Assembly (NCBI GenBank): GCA_045661205.1
Contig: JAZRFE010000032.1
Coordinates: 12,316-76,315, forward strand
Origin: HGM04593 sp045661205
GTDB taxonomy: Bacteria; Bacteroidota; Bacteroidia; Bacteroidales; Bacteroidaceae
Direction: 5' to 3'
DNA length: 64,000 nucleotides
Shown: one piece after another, positions 42,591 through 52,114 of the stretch
Position numbering within the stretch: position 1 is the first letter of the stretch
How the letters are laid out: the number at the start of each line of letters is the position of its first letter
Notes under the pieces: generated by a model
The model's database searches: none
Told to the model about the DNA's origin: nothing
What the model saw: only the letters and a program-made list of their open reading frames with translations
Made by a program: the position numbers and the translations under genes

Positions 42591-43664
42591 TTAACTTTCA
42601 ATTATCTCTACATACTTTTTACAGAACTTTTCCTCGTGTAATAATTTCTCGGCCACTTTTCTACTATTTATCGAAAAAACTTCGTAATCTTTGTCTGTTT
42701 GAGCCAACATAAAACACATAGCCTCGGCAATACTATCGGGAGACATCGGATTAAATAAAAAGCCATTTTCTCCTTCATGCACATATATTGAATTATCGCA
42801 AATATCACTGCATACAACGGGAAGGCCTGATGCAATAGCCTCGCAAATCACATTCGGAGTACCTTCAAACAATGATGGCAAACAAAAATAGTCGGCTTCA
42901 TTATAACATTTTTCTATATCTAACGTTTTAGGCAACAACTGAATATATTCTGACAATTCATACTCTTTTATCTTTGATAAACACTTTGAATAATAATCCT
43001 TGTGCTTATCTGAATACCCATACCACTTAACAACAAAGCGCAAACCTTTATTCTTAAGAATGTTTACAGCGTCAATAAAAAGCAAAGTATTTTTAGAAGG
43101 GAATATAGATGCAGCAACCATAATCAGCGGCACAGTCTTTCTATTACGAACAATAGGTTTATACTTCTCTAAATCCACAAAATTTGTTATTGTTGTTATT
43201 TTCTTTGCTAAGCCATTATAGTTTGTTTTCAAAAATTTCTCTTGAGAAAAAGAATTTGGAACAATCTTATCAACCCATCGATATAAGAAGAATCTTACCC
43301 TTTCGTTATTACATATTTTTTGTGTAGTATTTCTCTCCGAAACTATTACTTTAGTTTTAGGAGAAAACAATTTAACTATACTAGCTATTAAAGAGGGAGT
43401 CTCCTGATACGCAATTAACACATCAGGTTTCTCATTACGTACATATTTAATAACAGCCAAAATACGCTTAATAGGATTATTCAGCCCATTAAGCAATACA
43501 TATTTAATATTATTCTCTTGCAAAAGAGGTAAATAAAATTCAATTTTATGATATGTCAAGACTGTAACATCATATTGCTCTTTATGCAATAATTTTGCTA
43601 ACCCTACCAATTGACGCTGTGCACCACCGGCACCTAAACTATCAATGAACAATAATACTTTCAT
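42591..43664 (-). CDS. GT4 glycosyltransferase
   Basis: A 357-residue GT-B enzyme. FIDSLGAGGAQRQLVGLA opens the acceptor domain, and the donor site reads SLFEGTPNVICEAIASGLP with the E-x7-E pair. It is AT-rich, like its neighbours. It starts 18 nt after the end of wzy. Substrates unknown. Confidence 0.9.
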   Translation of the reverse strand: MKVLLFIDSLGAGGAQRQLVGLAKLLHKEQYDVTVLTYHKIEFYLPLLQENNIKYVLLNGLNNPIKRILAVIKYVRNEKPDVLIAYQETPSLIASIVKLFSPKTKVIVSERNTTQKICNNERVRFFLYRWVDKIVPNSFSQEKFLKTNYNGLAKKITTITNFVDLEKYKPIVRNRKTVPLIMVAASIFPSKNTLLFIDAVNILKNKGLRFVVKWYGYSDKHKDYYSKCLSKIKEYELSEYIQLLPKTLDIEKCYNEADYFCLPSLFEGTPNVICEAIASGLPVVCSDICDNSIYVHEGENGFLFNPMSPDSIAEAMCFMLAQTDKDYEVFSINSRKVAEKLLHEEKFCKKYVEIIES

Positions 43665-43682
43665 ATATAATACATTTTTATA

Positions 43683-44876
43683 TTATCCATTATAAGAAAC
43701 CTCTTCGTCTATTTTTTTCATTGTCAATGCATAACCTAATGCAACGGACATCGGTAAGGGTATAGCTGTTAATGACATTGAAAAAACAGTTGTAAGAAAC
43801 AATATAATTGAAACCATTGTTAAGGCGTTTCCACAATCCCGACACATTATTTTTGTTCTTTTTATAGCAGTATACAATGCAACGAAATATAATATATAAA
43901 GGACCACTCCAAATAGCCCTTGATTTATAGCTATTTCTAACCAGTCATTATGGGCATAATTACCTGCGAGATTGACAGTTGCAACAGCACCATTACCAAA
44001 AAGTAAATATATAATATTGTCTTCATATATTATATGATTCCACAGTTTAGCATACATTTCATCTCTTCCACTGGAATCTCCAGACATTGTTGCTTCAACT
44101 CTAGAATTAAAGTAACTACTTTCTAAAAGTTCATTTACTACATAGTAACTAACAAAAGAAATTAAAACAATAAATGAAATAATTAATAAATTCCGCTGAC
44201 GTACAGATAGAGATGAATACGATTTATAATATAAATAAAATACACATATAATAGAGATTAATATTGCACCTCGCTTCATTCCCATCATTATAAAAAGCAA
44301 TATAATCATCAATAGAAAAGTTTGTATTGAAATATTTTTTTTCCAGAAAAAAAGCAACGGCATAATTTTCAAGAAATGATATCCAGTATTATTTGTAAAA
44401 ATCTCTTTCTCCTCTCCCAAGCTTGCAAACATAGCATATGTACTATTGTAATAATGGTAATATGCAAATATACTTATAACAATGAAAACTATAGAAAGGC
44501 GTCTTATTCTTTCTTCTGTCAATATCCCTTTTCTTGCGAAATAATACATTGCATAAATCGGTAAAACAGAATAATATAATGATTTAAAATACTCTACTTT
44601 AGGAACTGGATTACCATCACTGAAACGGTATTGTGGAGAAAAAAGCATGTAAAATATTCCGTATAAAGTCATTACCAATATCATCACACTTAAAACATTA
44701 ATAAATAAAGGCAATTTATACTTATAATTAATATACAAAAAATAATATATTGATATTAATATGTATATTGCTAATGTAACTTGCGAAACAATTGACCCAG
44801 TAGGATATATTATACCTTGCAAATTATATAAACACCATAAAGCTACATAAGCAATAAGAGTTTTACTATTATTCAT
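43683..44876 (-). CDS. wzy: O-antigen polymerase-like protein (Wzy)
   Basis: A 397-residue integral membrane protein with about 10-12 hydrophobic segments and a large periplasmic loop (around residues 245-310, FNSRVEATMSGDSSGRDEMY). The loop and the segment GNYAHNDWLEIAINQGLFG are typical of O-antigen ligase/polymerase proteins. It would polymerise flipped repeat units in the periplasm. Wzy proteins are very divergent; the call rests on topology, motif and position in a Wzx/Wzy locus. Confidence 0.85.
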   Translation of the reverse strand: MNNSKTLIAYVALWCLYNLQGIIYPTGSIVSQVTLAIYILISIYYFLYINYKYKLPLFINVLSVMILVMTLYGIFYMLFSPQYRFSDGNPVPKVEYFKSLYYSVLPIYAMYYFARKGILTEERIRRLSIVFIVISIFAYYHYYNSTYAMFASLGEEKEIFTNNTGYHFLKIMPLLFFWKKNISIQTFLLMIILLFIMMGMKRGAILISIICVFYLYYKSYSSLSVRQRNLLIISFIVLISFVSYYVVNELLESSYFNSRVEATMSGDSSGRDEMYAKLWNHIIYEDNIIYLLFGNGAVATVNLAGNYAHNDWLEIAINQGLFGVVLYILYFVALYTAIKRTKIMCRDCGNALTMVSIILFLTTVFSMSLTAIPLPMSVALGYALTMKKIDEEVSYNG

Positions 44877-45101
44877 ATTGATTATTAAGTGTCCTACATT
44901 GATGTAGGATTTTATTTATATTTAATTTGTAGCAATTCTCAAATAGAACAGAGCAATTATGAAACATATATAGCTCTTCTAAATTGTTTTCTATTGGTAA
45001 TTCTCCATCATTCTAATAAGTCGAGAATTAGTAAATTTTAGTCTTGACTTCTAAATTTTGCTTATTTGGTAATCATGTATCAATTTTAGACGTAATTTAT
45101 T
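44877..45101. other. AT-rich spacer ahead of wzy
   Basis: 225 bp without a supported gene. A 7-bp hairpin TCCTACA/TGTAGGA is at 44892-44909, just before wzy. It shows imperfectly repeated AT-rich segments and no clear promoter box. Confidence 0.4.
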
Positions 45102-46034
45102 CTATTGTTTATAAACATGTTCGCAAGTATCAAACATCAACCAATCCCCAAATATCTTATCCCACTTTTCCGGTTCGAATTTACTCATTCCCGATGCAGG
45201 GAAAAATGTAAGTTCTCCAAAAAAAATTTTATTGTCTGATATATAAAAATCCACTCGTAAAAAAGGGATATTTTTTGATAATATCTTTGACAAGCGTAAC
45301 ATTTCAGCTAATTCCTGAGGGGGCGTTTGCGGCATCAGTGAATTTGGGTGTCCCGGTCGACGTACTTCTAATAATTCCCAATTATCAGAATAAAAATCAT
45401 CTATCATTTTTTCTTTGTATCTATCCCTGCACACCAAAATGAATTTAGGAACTCCATTAAAAGTATGAATCTTGTAATCTTCTAAATCCTTTCCATTATC
45501 TGTCATAAATTTTTCAGCAATAATACGCTTAGGGACATCCTTATATGGCCATTCACGGAAATTTAAATAAATATCGCTATTTAACGAATCTTGAAGTTTC
45601 TTACATGCTGCCTTACGGTCAAAATTACTTTTATCCTTACAGATAACTACACCGCCACCGCCACCGCCATGCGTTGTTTTTAGCACAAACTGGTTAGGCA
45701 ATTTATCCCATTCAATATCCTCAACTCTATCCCATACACCAAGCGTAGGGATAATATATTCTGCCCCTATTTTGTTTGCCACATATTCCTTAACTGCGTA
45801 TTTGTCTACCATTGTTGTATATTCCTGTTTACGGTTATACAACTTTAGCCATTGAAGTTTTTCGTTAAAGGTTTTTGGGCTTTTCCAATTAATCCAATAG
45901 CCCATATTAAACCTATATCGTAACGACAAATACAATTTATCTGGTAAAATAAAGCCCATATGTTTAACCAATGAATCAAAAAATTGATTACGATTAAACA
46001 ACAAATACTGTATAGCACGTTTTAGAGATAACAT
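45102..46034 (-). CDS. TupA-like ATP-grasp protein
   Basis: A 310-residue protein of the TupA-like ATPgrasp family, named for a teichuronopeptide synthesis gene. The N-terminal part YWINWKSPKTFNEKLQWLK is the family signature; the ATP-grasp core has QFVLKTTHGGGGGGVVIC (Gly-rich ATP loop) and DFYISDNKIFFGELTFFP (metal-ligand Glu). By family it may join an amino acid to a uronic acid by an amide bond, or act as another sugar-modifying ligase. It lies between GT2 and wzy. Confidence 0.85.
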   Translation of the reverse strand: MLSLKRAIQYLLFNRNQFFDSLVKHMGFILPDKLYLSLRYRFNMGYWINWKSPKTFNEKLQWLKLYNRKQEYTTMVDKYAVKEYVANKIGAEYIIPTLGVWDRVEDIEWDKLPNQFVLKTTHGGGGGGVVICKDKSNFDRKAACKKLQDSLNSDIYLNFREWPYKDVPKRIIAEKFMTDNGKDLEDYKIHTFNGVPKFILVCRDRYKEKMIDDFYSDNWELLEVRRPGHPNSLMPQTPPQELAEMLRLSKILSKNIPFLRVDFYISDNKIFFGELTFFPASGMSKFEPEKWDKIFGDWLMFDTCEHVYKQ

Positions 46035-46035
46035 A

Positions 46036-46965
46036 TTATTTTCTTAATAAATATATAAATATTGCAGGGAAATAAGCAAGAACTACAAATAATTTATTTA
46101 TTGGATTATTAATAAATTTCACAATGTGCTCATTTACTCTAATAGACGAATACGATAATTGCAATATTGTTTTAAAATAATCCTTTATATTATATTTAAA
46201 CAACAAATCACTTTGTTCATTTATCACATATAATGCATAGACCAAACTATTATATTTTTTTAAAAGCGAACGCTTTTGACCCTTAGGAATCGTACACAAA
46301 GAATCATGACCGATTATATAGGTGCGCGTAATATTGGGGATAAATCGTGTCTTGTATTTTCTAGCAGCACGACTCCACCTAACCCCCTCTGGGAAATTAG
46401 AGCATTGGTCTGCAAAATAAAAATTATGGGGAACAGCTGACTCACAACGCAAAACCTCTACTTTTCTACAACCAACCATTTCACATCCTTTTTTTAATTT
46501 AAAAGTCACCTCATTGTAATCAGAATCAAAAAAAGGAACAGGCAAAGGTTCACCAACTAATTTACCATCCTCATATTGTGCCCTTGAACGCACCTCCCAA
46601 AATTTATAATAATCTGGTGATTGTTCTAGTTCTTTCCACGACTTATCAAACACCTCTAGCATATCTAAAGTTATAAGGTCATCGTCGTCACACGTCACAA
46701 CATATTGTCCTTCAAATAAATCAGTTGCCACCTTCCAAGCTGTATGTTTTCCACCATTTTCTTTATTTACAAATTTTACAGGAATTCTACTTTCCTTAAT
46801 TATAGTCTCAACAATTGACGCAGTATCATCTGTTGAGCCATCGGATACTATAACCCACTCAAACATCCCTTTAAATGTTTGATTATTAATGGTATTTGCT
46901 AAAGTTTTCAACAAATATCCTCGATTATAGGTAGCTGTAAATATTGAGAATCTATACTTATACAT
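46036..46965 (-). CDS. GT2 glycosyltransferase
   Basis: A 309-residue GT-A enzyme. FSIFTATYNRGYLLKTL opens the nucleotide-binding part, WVIVSDGSTDDT follows and the DxD-type motif is CDDDDLIT at about 97-104. The C-terminus ends in a hydrophobic segment that may anchor it to the membrane. Inverting transfer of a sugar to the lipid-linked unit is expected; donor unknown. Confidence 0.9.
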   Translation of the reverse strand: MYKYRFSIFTATYNRGYLLKTLANTINNQTFKGMFEWVIVSDGSTDDTASIVETIIKESRIPVKFVNKENGGKHTAWKVATDLFEGQYVVTCDDDDLITLDMLEVFDKSWKELEQSPDYYKFWEVRSRAQYEDGKLVGEPLPVPFFDSDYNEVTFKLKKGCEMVGCRKVEVLRCESAVPHNFYFADQCSNFPEGVRWSRAARKYKTRFIPNITRTYIIGHDSLCTIPKGQKRSLLKKYNSLVYALYVINEQSDLLFKYNIKDYFKTILQLSYSSIRVNEHIVKFINNPINKLFVVLAYFPAIFIYLLRK

Positions 46966-46987
46966 AATAACTAATGAATATTTACTC

Positions 46988-48262
46988 TTATATATTATTT
47001 CTTATTTTTCTTTTTACACGAGTAGCACAGATGTATAATGAGAGACCTATAAGGAATCTACAAATTAATACAGTTGCTGCTGCACCCATATATGAATAAT
47101 ATTTAATTAGAGGATATGAAATTATAAGGCCAACAATAGAACAGGTTATCATTATATTTCTTAATAATTTCTCTTTATGAACTATAATCAAATAATTTGT
47201 TCCATAAGTATTTGACATTATTAGAAAAATCATCGATACTGACAAAATTCTAATAACATTCACAGAATCTGCGAACTCAGGTGCCAACATATACTTAACA
47301 ATTATCGGAGCAGATAAAAACAAAGTAAGTGCAACTAAAATGCCTGTTGTCATATTTACAATAACATATATTCCATGTTTATTGTTTTTTCTCGATAAAA
47401 ACGGGAAAAAAGCACGAGATATTACAGAATGAAATTGGTGAGCTATAGATATAAATTTATTTCCTCCTTCAAATATTCCATTTGCAATATTACCATACTG
47501 TGCCCCAAGCAATAACACTGAAAAACTATTGTAAGAATTAGGAATCAAATTATTTATAAAAACATCCGAGCTACTTTTTATTGTCAAATATATTGACCTT
47601 AAATTAGGTTTTTTAATAGAATATCCCCATTTTCTCAATATCAACCACATCGAAATTAAACCACATGTAATATAACCTAATGATGTAAAAAGCGGTTGTA
47701 ATATATAGTCTTCAGGATCACGAATAAAAATAAAGACCAATAAAGTAAATATCAGTTTTATCAACAAATTAAAAATAGTTGTATATTTCATTTTTTCTAT
47801 CGCTTGAAAAAACCAATCAGGAAAAAAAATATGTCCTGGTATCATCATAAATGTAATTAAAATGATAGCAGTTTCTTTACGAAACGAAGGTACTAAATAA
47901 ATTACAACCAATAATATCAAAAATGAGATAGAAGCCAATATAATTCTAGCCCACAAAACATTAGAAAAGATTTGAGATACAGTTTTTTTATCCTCTCGAT
48001 TCTTTGCAACATCTCTAGTTGCAGTATAATTAAATCCCCAATCAGCAATTGTTTGTATCCAACTAATAATAGCAGCAGCAAAAGCAATTTTACCAAATCC
48101 ATTTGCTCCTATAACGTTAGCTAAATACGGTAAGGTTATCAATGGGAAAATATAACCTGCTATTTGCAATAATACCAAATAGCCCATATTCTTTACAACA
48201 GTCTTTCCGTCTGAACTGCCCTTTAGCGTACTAATATGTTTCTTTATATTAAACATTCGCAT
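46988..48262 (-). CDS. wzx: Oligosaccharide flippase (Wzx)
   Basis: A 424-residue membrane protein of the MOP superfamily with about 12 hydrophobic segments. The N-terminal VVKNMGYLVLLQIAGYIFPL and IGANGFGKIAFAAAI are typical of Wzx. It would flip the undecaprenyl-PP repeat unit across the inner membrane for Wzy. AT-rich. ATG at 48262 or two codons later. Confidence 0.92.
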   Translation of the reverse strand: MRMFNIKKHISTLKGSSDGKTVVKNMGYLVLLQIAGYIFPLITLPYLANVIGANGFGKIAFAAAIISWIQTIADWGFNYTATRDVAKNREDKKTVSQIFSNVLWARIILASISFLILLVVIYLVPSFRKETAIILITFMMIPGHIFFPDWFFQAIEKMKYTTIFNLLIKLIFTLLVFIFIRDPEDYILQPLFTSLGYITCGLISMWLILRKWGYSIKKPNLRSIYLTIKSSSDVFINNLIPNSYNSFSVLLLGAQYGNIANGIFEGGNKFISIAHQFHSVISRAFFPFLSRKNNKHGIYVIVNMTTGILVALTLFLSAPIIVKYMLAPEFADSVNVIRILSVSMIFLIMSNTYGTNYLIIVHKEKLLRNIMITCSIVGLIISYPLIKYYSYMGAAATVLICRFLIGLSLYICATRVKRKIRNNI

Positions 48263-48315
48263 AGAAAGTTGCTAAATATTCACAAACGAGCATAACTTTC
48301 AAACATCATTAACAT

Positions 48316-49386
48316 TTATATCTGTTCTGCCAAACCATAAAACCCCTTATACCACTGTGCAAACTTACGCAATCCATCGCGTAGCGATGTCTGCGGTTTA
48401 AAACCAAAATCGGCTTCAAGAGCAGTGGTATCGGCATATGTTACGGGAACATCGCCCGGTTGCATAGGAACAAGTTCTTTGTGTGCTTCAAAATCGTAAT
48501 CGGCTGGCAACACACCGGCAGCTGTAAGTTCCTCTTGCAATATCTGCACAAAATCCAAAAGGTTTTCGGGGCTGTTGTTACCTATATTATACACCTTGTA
48601 AGGGGGGATGGGAAGGCCGTCCTCGCCCACCTCTTTCTCGGGTGCGTGTTGCATTATACGCACAACTCCCTCAACTATATCATCAACATAGGTAAAATCG
48701 CGTTTGCAGTTTCCGTAGTTGAATATCTGTATCTTATCTCCCTTGAGCAGTTTATTGGTAAAGCCAAAATATGCCATATCGGGACGTCCGCATGGGCCGT
48801 ATACGGTAAAGAAACGCAGACCTGTACTAGGGATATTATACAACTTGCTGTAAGCATGTGCCATCAACTCGTTGCTCTTTTTGGTTGCTGCATAAAGGCT
48901 TACAGGGTTATCTACTTTGTCGTCGGTGCTGTAAGGCACTTTCTTATTGCTACCATACACGCTCGATGATGATGCGTAAACCAAATGCTCTACTTCGTGG
49001 TGGCGGCAAGCCTCCAATATATTATAGAATCCTATAAGATTACTCTCTATATATGCGTCAGGATTAGTGATGCTATAACGCACACCTGCTTGCGCCGCAA
49101 GGTTCACTACAACTTGAGGCTTATATTCTATAAAGATACTTTCTATTGCCTCTTTATCTGCTATGTTACCTTTCACAAAAACAAATCTATCGCCGTATGC
49201 CGAAAGTTCTGCAAGGCGTTCATGTTTCAGGCGCACGTCGTAGTAGTCGGTTATACTATCGATGCCTACAACTTTTACGGTTGCAAAATCATTCAACAAA
49301 CGTTTTACTAGATTTGCTCCTATAAAGCCGGCTGCACCGGTAACCAACACTGTTTTACCGTTTAGTTCTATATTGTAGTTTACCAT
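48316..49386 (-). CDS. UDP-glucuronate 4-epimerase-like NAD-dependent epimerase
   Basis: A 356-residue extended SDR. VLVTGAAGFIGANLVKRL binds NAD, and the active site has SSSSVYGSNKKVPY with YAATKKSNELMAHAYS (YxxxK). VNLAAQAGVRYSITNP and RFFTVYGPCGRPDMA are typical of UDP-GlcA 4-epimerases, which make UDP-GalA. It sits 18 nt after ugd, whose product would be its substrate. Confidence 0.9.
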   Translation of the reverse strand: MVNYNIELNGKTVLVTGAAGFIGANLVKRLLNDFATVKVVGIDSITDYYDVRLKHERLAELSAYGDRFVFVKGNIADKEAIESIFIEYKPQVVVNLAAQAGVRYSITNPDAYIESNLIGFYNILEACRHHEVEHLVYASSSSVYGSNKKVPYSTDDKVDNPVSLYAATKKSNELMAHAYSKLYNIPSTGLRFFTVYGPCGRPDMAYFGFTNKLLKGDKIQIFNYGNCKRDFTYVDDIVEGVVRIMQHAPEKEVGEDGLPIPPYKVYNIGNNSPENLLDFVQILQEELTAAGVLPADYDFEAHKELVPMQPGDVPVTYADTTALEADFGFKPQTSLRDGLRKFAQWYKGFYGLAEQI

Positions 49387-49404
49387 ACTCTATTATAGTA
49401 TTTA

Positions 49405-50721
49405 TCAGTCTGTTCCAAAAATATCGCGTGTGTAAACCTTCTCCTTCACATCGTCGAGACAAGCATCGTAGCGGTTGGCTATGATGGAATTGGAAAGTTC
49501 TTTAAATCTGTTCAAGTCGTTCACAACCTTGCTGCCAAAGAATGTTGAGCCATCCTCAAGTGTAGGCTCGTAGATGATAACCTCGGCACCTTTGGCCTTG
49601 ATGCGTTTCATCACTCCCTGAATAGACGACTGACGGAAGTTATCGGAATTGGCTTTCATGGTGAGGCGATACACACCCACTGTAACAGGTTTCTCCTTAG
49701 ATGCATCGTAACTGCTGTTTGCACCGTACGCACCGGCCATTTCCAATACACGGTCGGCAATGAAGTCCTTACGTGTGCGGTTGCTCTCCACGATGGCAGT
49801 CATCATATTCTGTGGCACGTTCTGATAGTTGGCAAGCAGTTGCTTGGTATCTTTGGGCAGACAGTAACCGCCATAGCCGAACGAGGGGTTGTTGTAGTGT
49901 GCGCCGATGCGAGGGTCAAGGCCCACGCCTTTGATTATAGCTGCGGAATCGAGGCCTTTTATCTCGGCGTATGTGTCAAGTTCATTGAAGTAGCTTACTC
50001 GCAGTGCAAGGTAGGTATTCGCAAACAGTTTCACTGCTTCGGCCTCTTTCAAGCCCATGAAAATGGTGTCGATATTCTCTTTTATTGCGCCCTGCTGCAA
50101 GAGTGATGCAAAGGTGCGCGCTGCTGCGTTAAGACGCTCTACATCGGCAATGGCATTGATTGCGTTGTTCTCTTCATCGAATTTATCGATATATTTGGGC
50201 GCGCCCACTATGATGCGGCTGGGATAGAGGTTGTCGTAGAGTGCCTTGCTCTCGCGAAGGAATTCGGGCGAGAAAAGGAGGTTGAATTTCTTTCCTTGCA
50301 ATGTTGCATCGGTAGCGAAACGCTGTGCGTATTTTACGTAAAGGCTGCGACAGTAACCTACGGGTATTGTACTTTTGATGACAATAACAGCATCGGGATT
50401 AGTGTCGAGCACCAGGTCTATCACCGCTTCCACTGCCGAGGTGTCGAAGAAGTTCTTCTGACTGTCGTAGTTGGTGGGGGCTGCCACTATCACAAAATCG
50501 GCATCTTTGTATGCACTCGCGCCATCTATGGTCGCTGTGAGATCGAGTTCTTTCTCGGCAAAATACTTCTCGATATAATCGTCCTGTATGGGAGAGATGC
50601 GTTTGTTTATCATCTCTACTTTCTCGGGGATAATATCCACAGCTACAACATTGTTGTGTTGTGCCAAGAGTGTTGCCATGCTTAAACCGACGTAGCCGGT
50701 ACCTGCTACTGCTATTTTCAT
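49405..50721 (-). CDS. ugd: UDP-glucose 6-dehydrogenase, copy 1
   Basis: A 438-residue enzyme oxidising UDP-glucose to UDP-glucuronate. MKIAVAGTGYVGLSMATLLA is the NAD-binding start, and the catalytic Cys lies in YGGYCLPKDTK. It is highly similar to the second copy at 55605-56843 but carries an insert in the middle (around residues 180-205). A -7 box lies 180 nt upstream, so it may begin a second transcription unit with the epimerase, wzx and the glycosyltransferases. Confidence 0.95.
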   Translation of the reverse strand: MKIAVAGTGYVGLSMATLLAQHNNVVAVDIIPEKVEMINKRISPIQDDYIEKYFAEKELDLTATIDGASAYKDADFVIVAAPTNYDSQKNFFDTSAVEAVIDLVLDTNPDAVIVIKSTIPVGYCRSLYVKYAQRFATDATLQGKKFNLLFSPEFLRESKALYDNLYPSRIIVGAPKYIDKFDEENNAINAIADVERLNAAARTFASLLQQGAIKENIDTIFMGLKEAEAVKLFANTYLALRVSYFNELDTYAEIKGLDSAAIIKGVGLDPRIGAHYNNPSFGYGGYCLPKDTKQLLANYQNVPQNMMTAIVESNRTRKDFIADRVLEMAGAYGANSSYDASKEKPVTVGVYRLTMKANSDNFRQSSIQGVMKRIKAKGAEVIIYEPTLEDGSTFFGSKVVNDLNRFKELSNSIIANRYDACLDDVKEKVYTRDIFGTD

Positions 50722-50977
50722 GATATTCTGTTATTATCTAAATTTACAATTCTTATCTGCTCTATATTCGGGGCTAAATACAACCCTCATTTCCACGATG
50801 CACAGCAATTTCATTTATTTAAATCTAAATAACATCCTTTACTTTCCCTTCATAAACAAACATTGCTGTATATTTGTTCGCACGCATTGCCTTATGTTAC
50901 AAAGATAATACTTATTTAAATATTATAAAACTTTTTATATCTTTTATTTAAGAAAGGCTTTAACCTATATAAAATGT
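50722..50977. other. Intergenic region ahead of ugd copy 1
   Basis: 256 bp without a clear gene. The -7 box at 50900-50907 would give a leader of about 170 nt. A 20-codon minus-strand frame (MRANKYTAMFVYEGKVKDVI, start about 50888) lies in that leader; there is no codon bias suggesting attenuation, so I do not call it a gene. Confidence 0.4.
50900..50907 (-). promoter_or_regulatory. -7 box for ugd copy 1
   Basis: Minus strand TATCTTTG matches TAnnTTTG exactly. The -33 position reads TTTT rather than TTTG. Confidence 0.45.
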
Positions 50978-52114
50978 CTATCGACCACGATACATTTCGT
51001 CGTAGTATTTCTCGTAGTCGCCGCTTGTGATGTTGTCCATCCACTCTTGGTTGTCGAGATACCACTGTACGGTTTTTTCAATCCCCTCCTCGAACTGCAA
51101 CGAGGGTTCCCAACCTAGTTCATTTTTAAGTTTGGTTGAGTCTATTGCGTAGCGAAGGTCGTGTCCCATTCGGTCGGTGACGTATGTAATAAGCGGGAGC
51201 GAATGGCCTTCGGGGTTACCAAGCAGACGATCGACGGTTTTTATTATCACATGTATTATGTCAATATTTCTCCATTCGTTAAATCCGCCGATATTGTATG
51301 TCTCGGCTATCTTGCCGTCGTGGAATATGACGTCTATCGCACGTGCATGATCTACTACGTAGAGCCAGTCGCGTACATTCTCGCCTTTGCCATAGACGGG
51401 CAGTGGCTTGCGCTGACGGATGTTATTGATGAACAGCGGTATCAACTTCTCGGGGAACTGGTAGGGGCCATAGTTGTTTGAGCAGTTGGTGACAATGGTT
51501 GGCAGACCGTATGTGTCGTGGAAGGCACGTACAAAGTGGTCGCTACCGGCTTTTGATGCCGAATAGGGCGAATGGGGGTTGTATTTTGTTGTTTCGTAGA
51601 AGAAATCTGTGCCGTAGGCAAGGTGGTGCTCGCCTGAAGATGCTGTTGTGGTAAATGGAGGCTCAATGCCTTCGGGGTGTGAGAGTTCCAATGCTCCATA
51701 CACTTCGTCGGTGGAGATGTGATAGAAGCGTTTCCCGTCGTATTTCTCGGGCAGTGACTCCCAATAGACTTTGGCTGCCTGCAACAGGCTGAGAGTGCCC
51801 ATGACATTGGTGCGGGCAAAGGTGAAGGGGTCTTTGATGCTACGGTCTACGTGGCTCTCGGCGGCAAGGTGTATGATGCCGTCTACATTGTACTGCTGCA
51901 TCAGTTGCAGTATGGTGTCGTAGTCGCAGATGTCGGCTTTCACAAAGGTGTAGTTCGCCTTATCCTCTATGTCTTTGAGGTTGGCAAGGTTGCCGGCGTA
52001 GGTAAGTTTATCGAGGTTGATGATATTGTACTCGGGGTATTTATTTACAAACAAGCGTACTACGTGGCTGCCTATAAATCCGGCTCCGCCGGTGATTATG
52101 ATATTGCGTTTCAT
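50978..52114 (-). CDS. rfbB: dTDP-glucose 4,6-dehydratase
   Basis: A 378-residue extended SDR of L-rhamnose precursor synthesis. NIIITGGAGFIGSHVVRLF, STDEVYGALEL and YSASKAGSDHFVRA (YxxxK) are all present. The ATG at 52114 overlaps the rfbD stop (TAATG); the frame is open 20 codons further upstream, inside rfbD. Confidence 0.96.
   Translation of the reverse strand: MKRNIIITGGAGFIGSHVVRLFVNKYPEYNIINLDKLTYAGNLANLKDIEDKANYTFVKADICDYDTILQLMQQYNVDGIIHLAAESHVDRSIKDPFTFARTNVMGTLSLLQAAKVYWESLPEKYDGKRFYHISTDEVYGALELSHPEGIEPPFTTTASSGEHHLAYGTDFFYETTKYNPHSPYSASKAGSDHFVRAFHDTYGLPTIVTNCSNNYGPYQFPEKLIPLFINNIRQRKPLPVYGKGENVRDWLYVVDHARAIDVIFHDGKIAETYNIGGFNEWRNIDIIHVIIKTVDRLLGNPEGHSLPLITYVTDRMGHDLRYAIDSTKLKNELGWEPSLQFEEGIEKTVQWYLDNQEWMDNITSGDYEKYYDEMYRGR

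Noticed and set aside
50825..50888. A 20-codon frame in the ugd leader considered as an attenuator peptide
   Set aside because: There is no run of one amino acid and no terminator hairpin between it and ugd.
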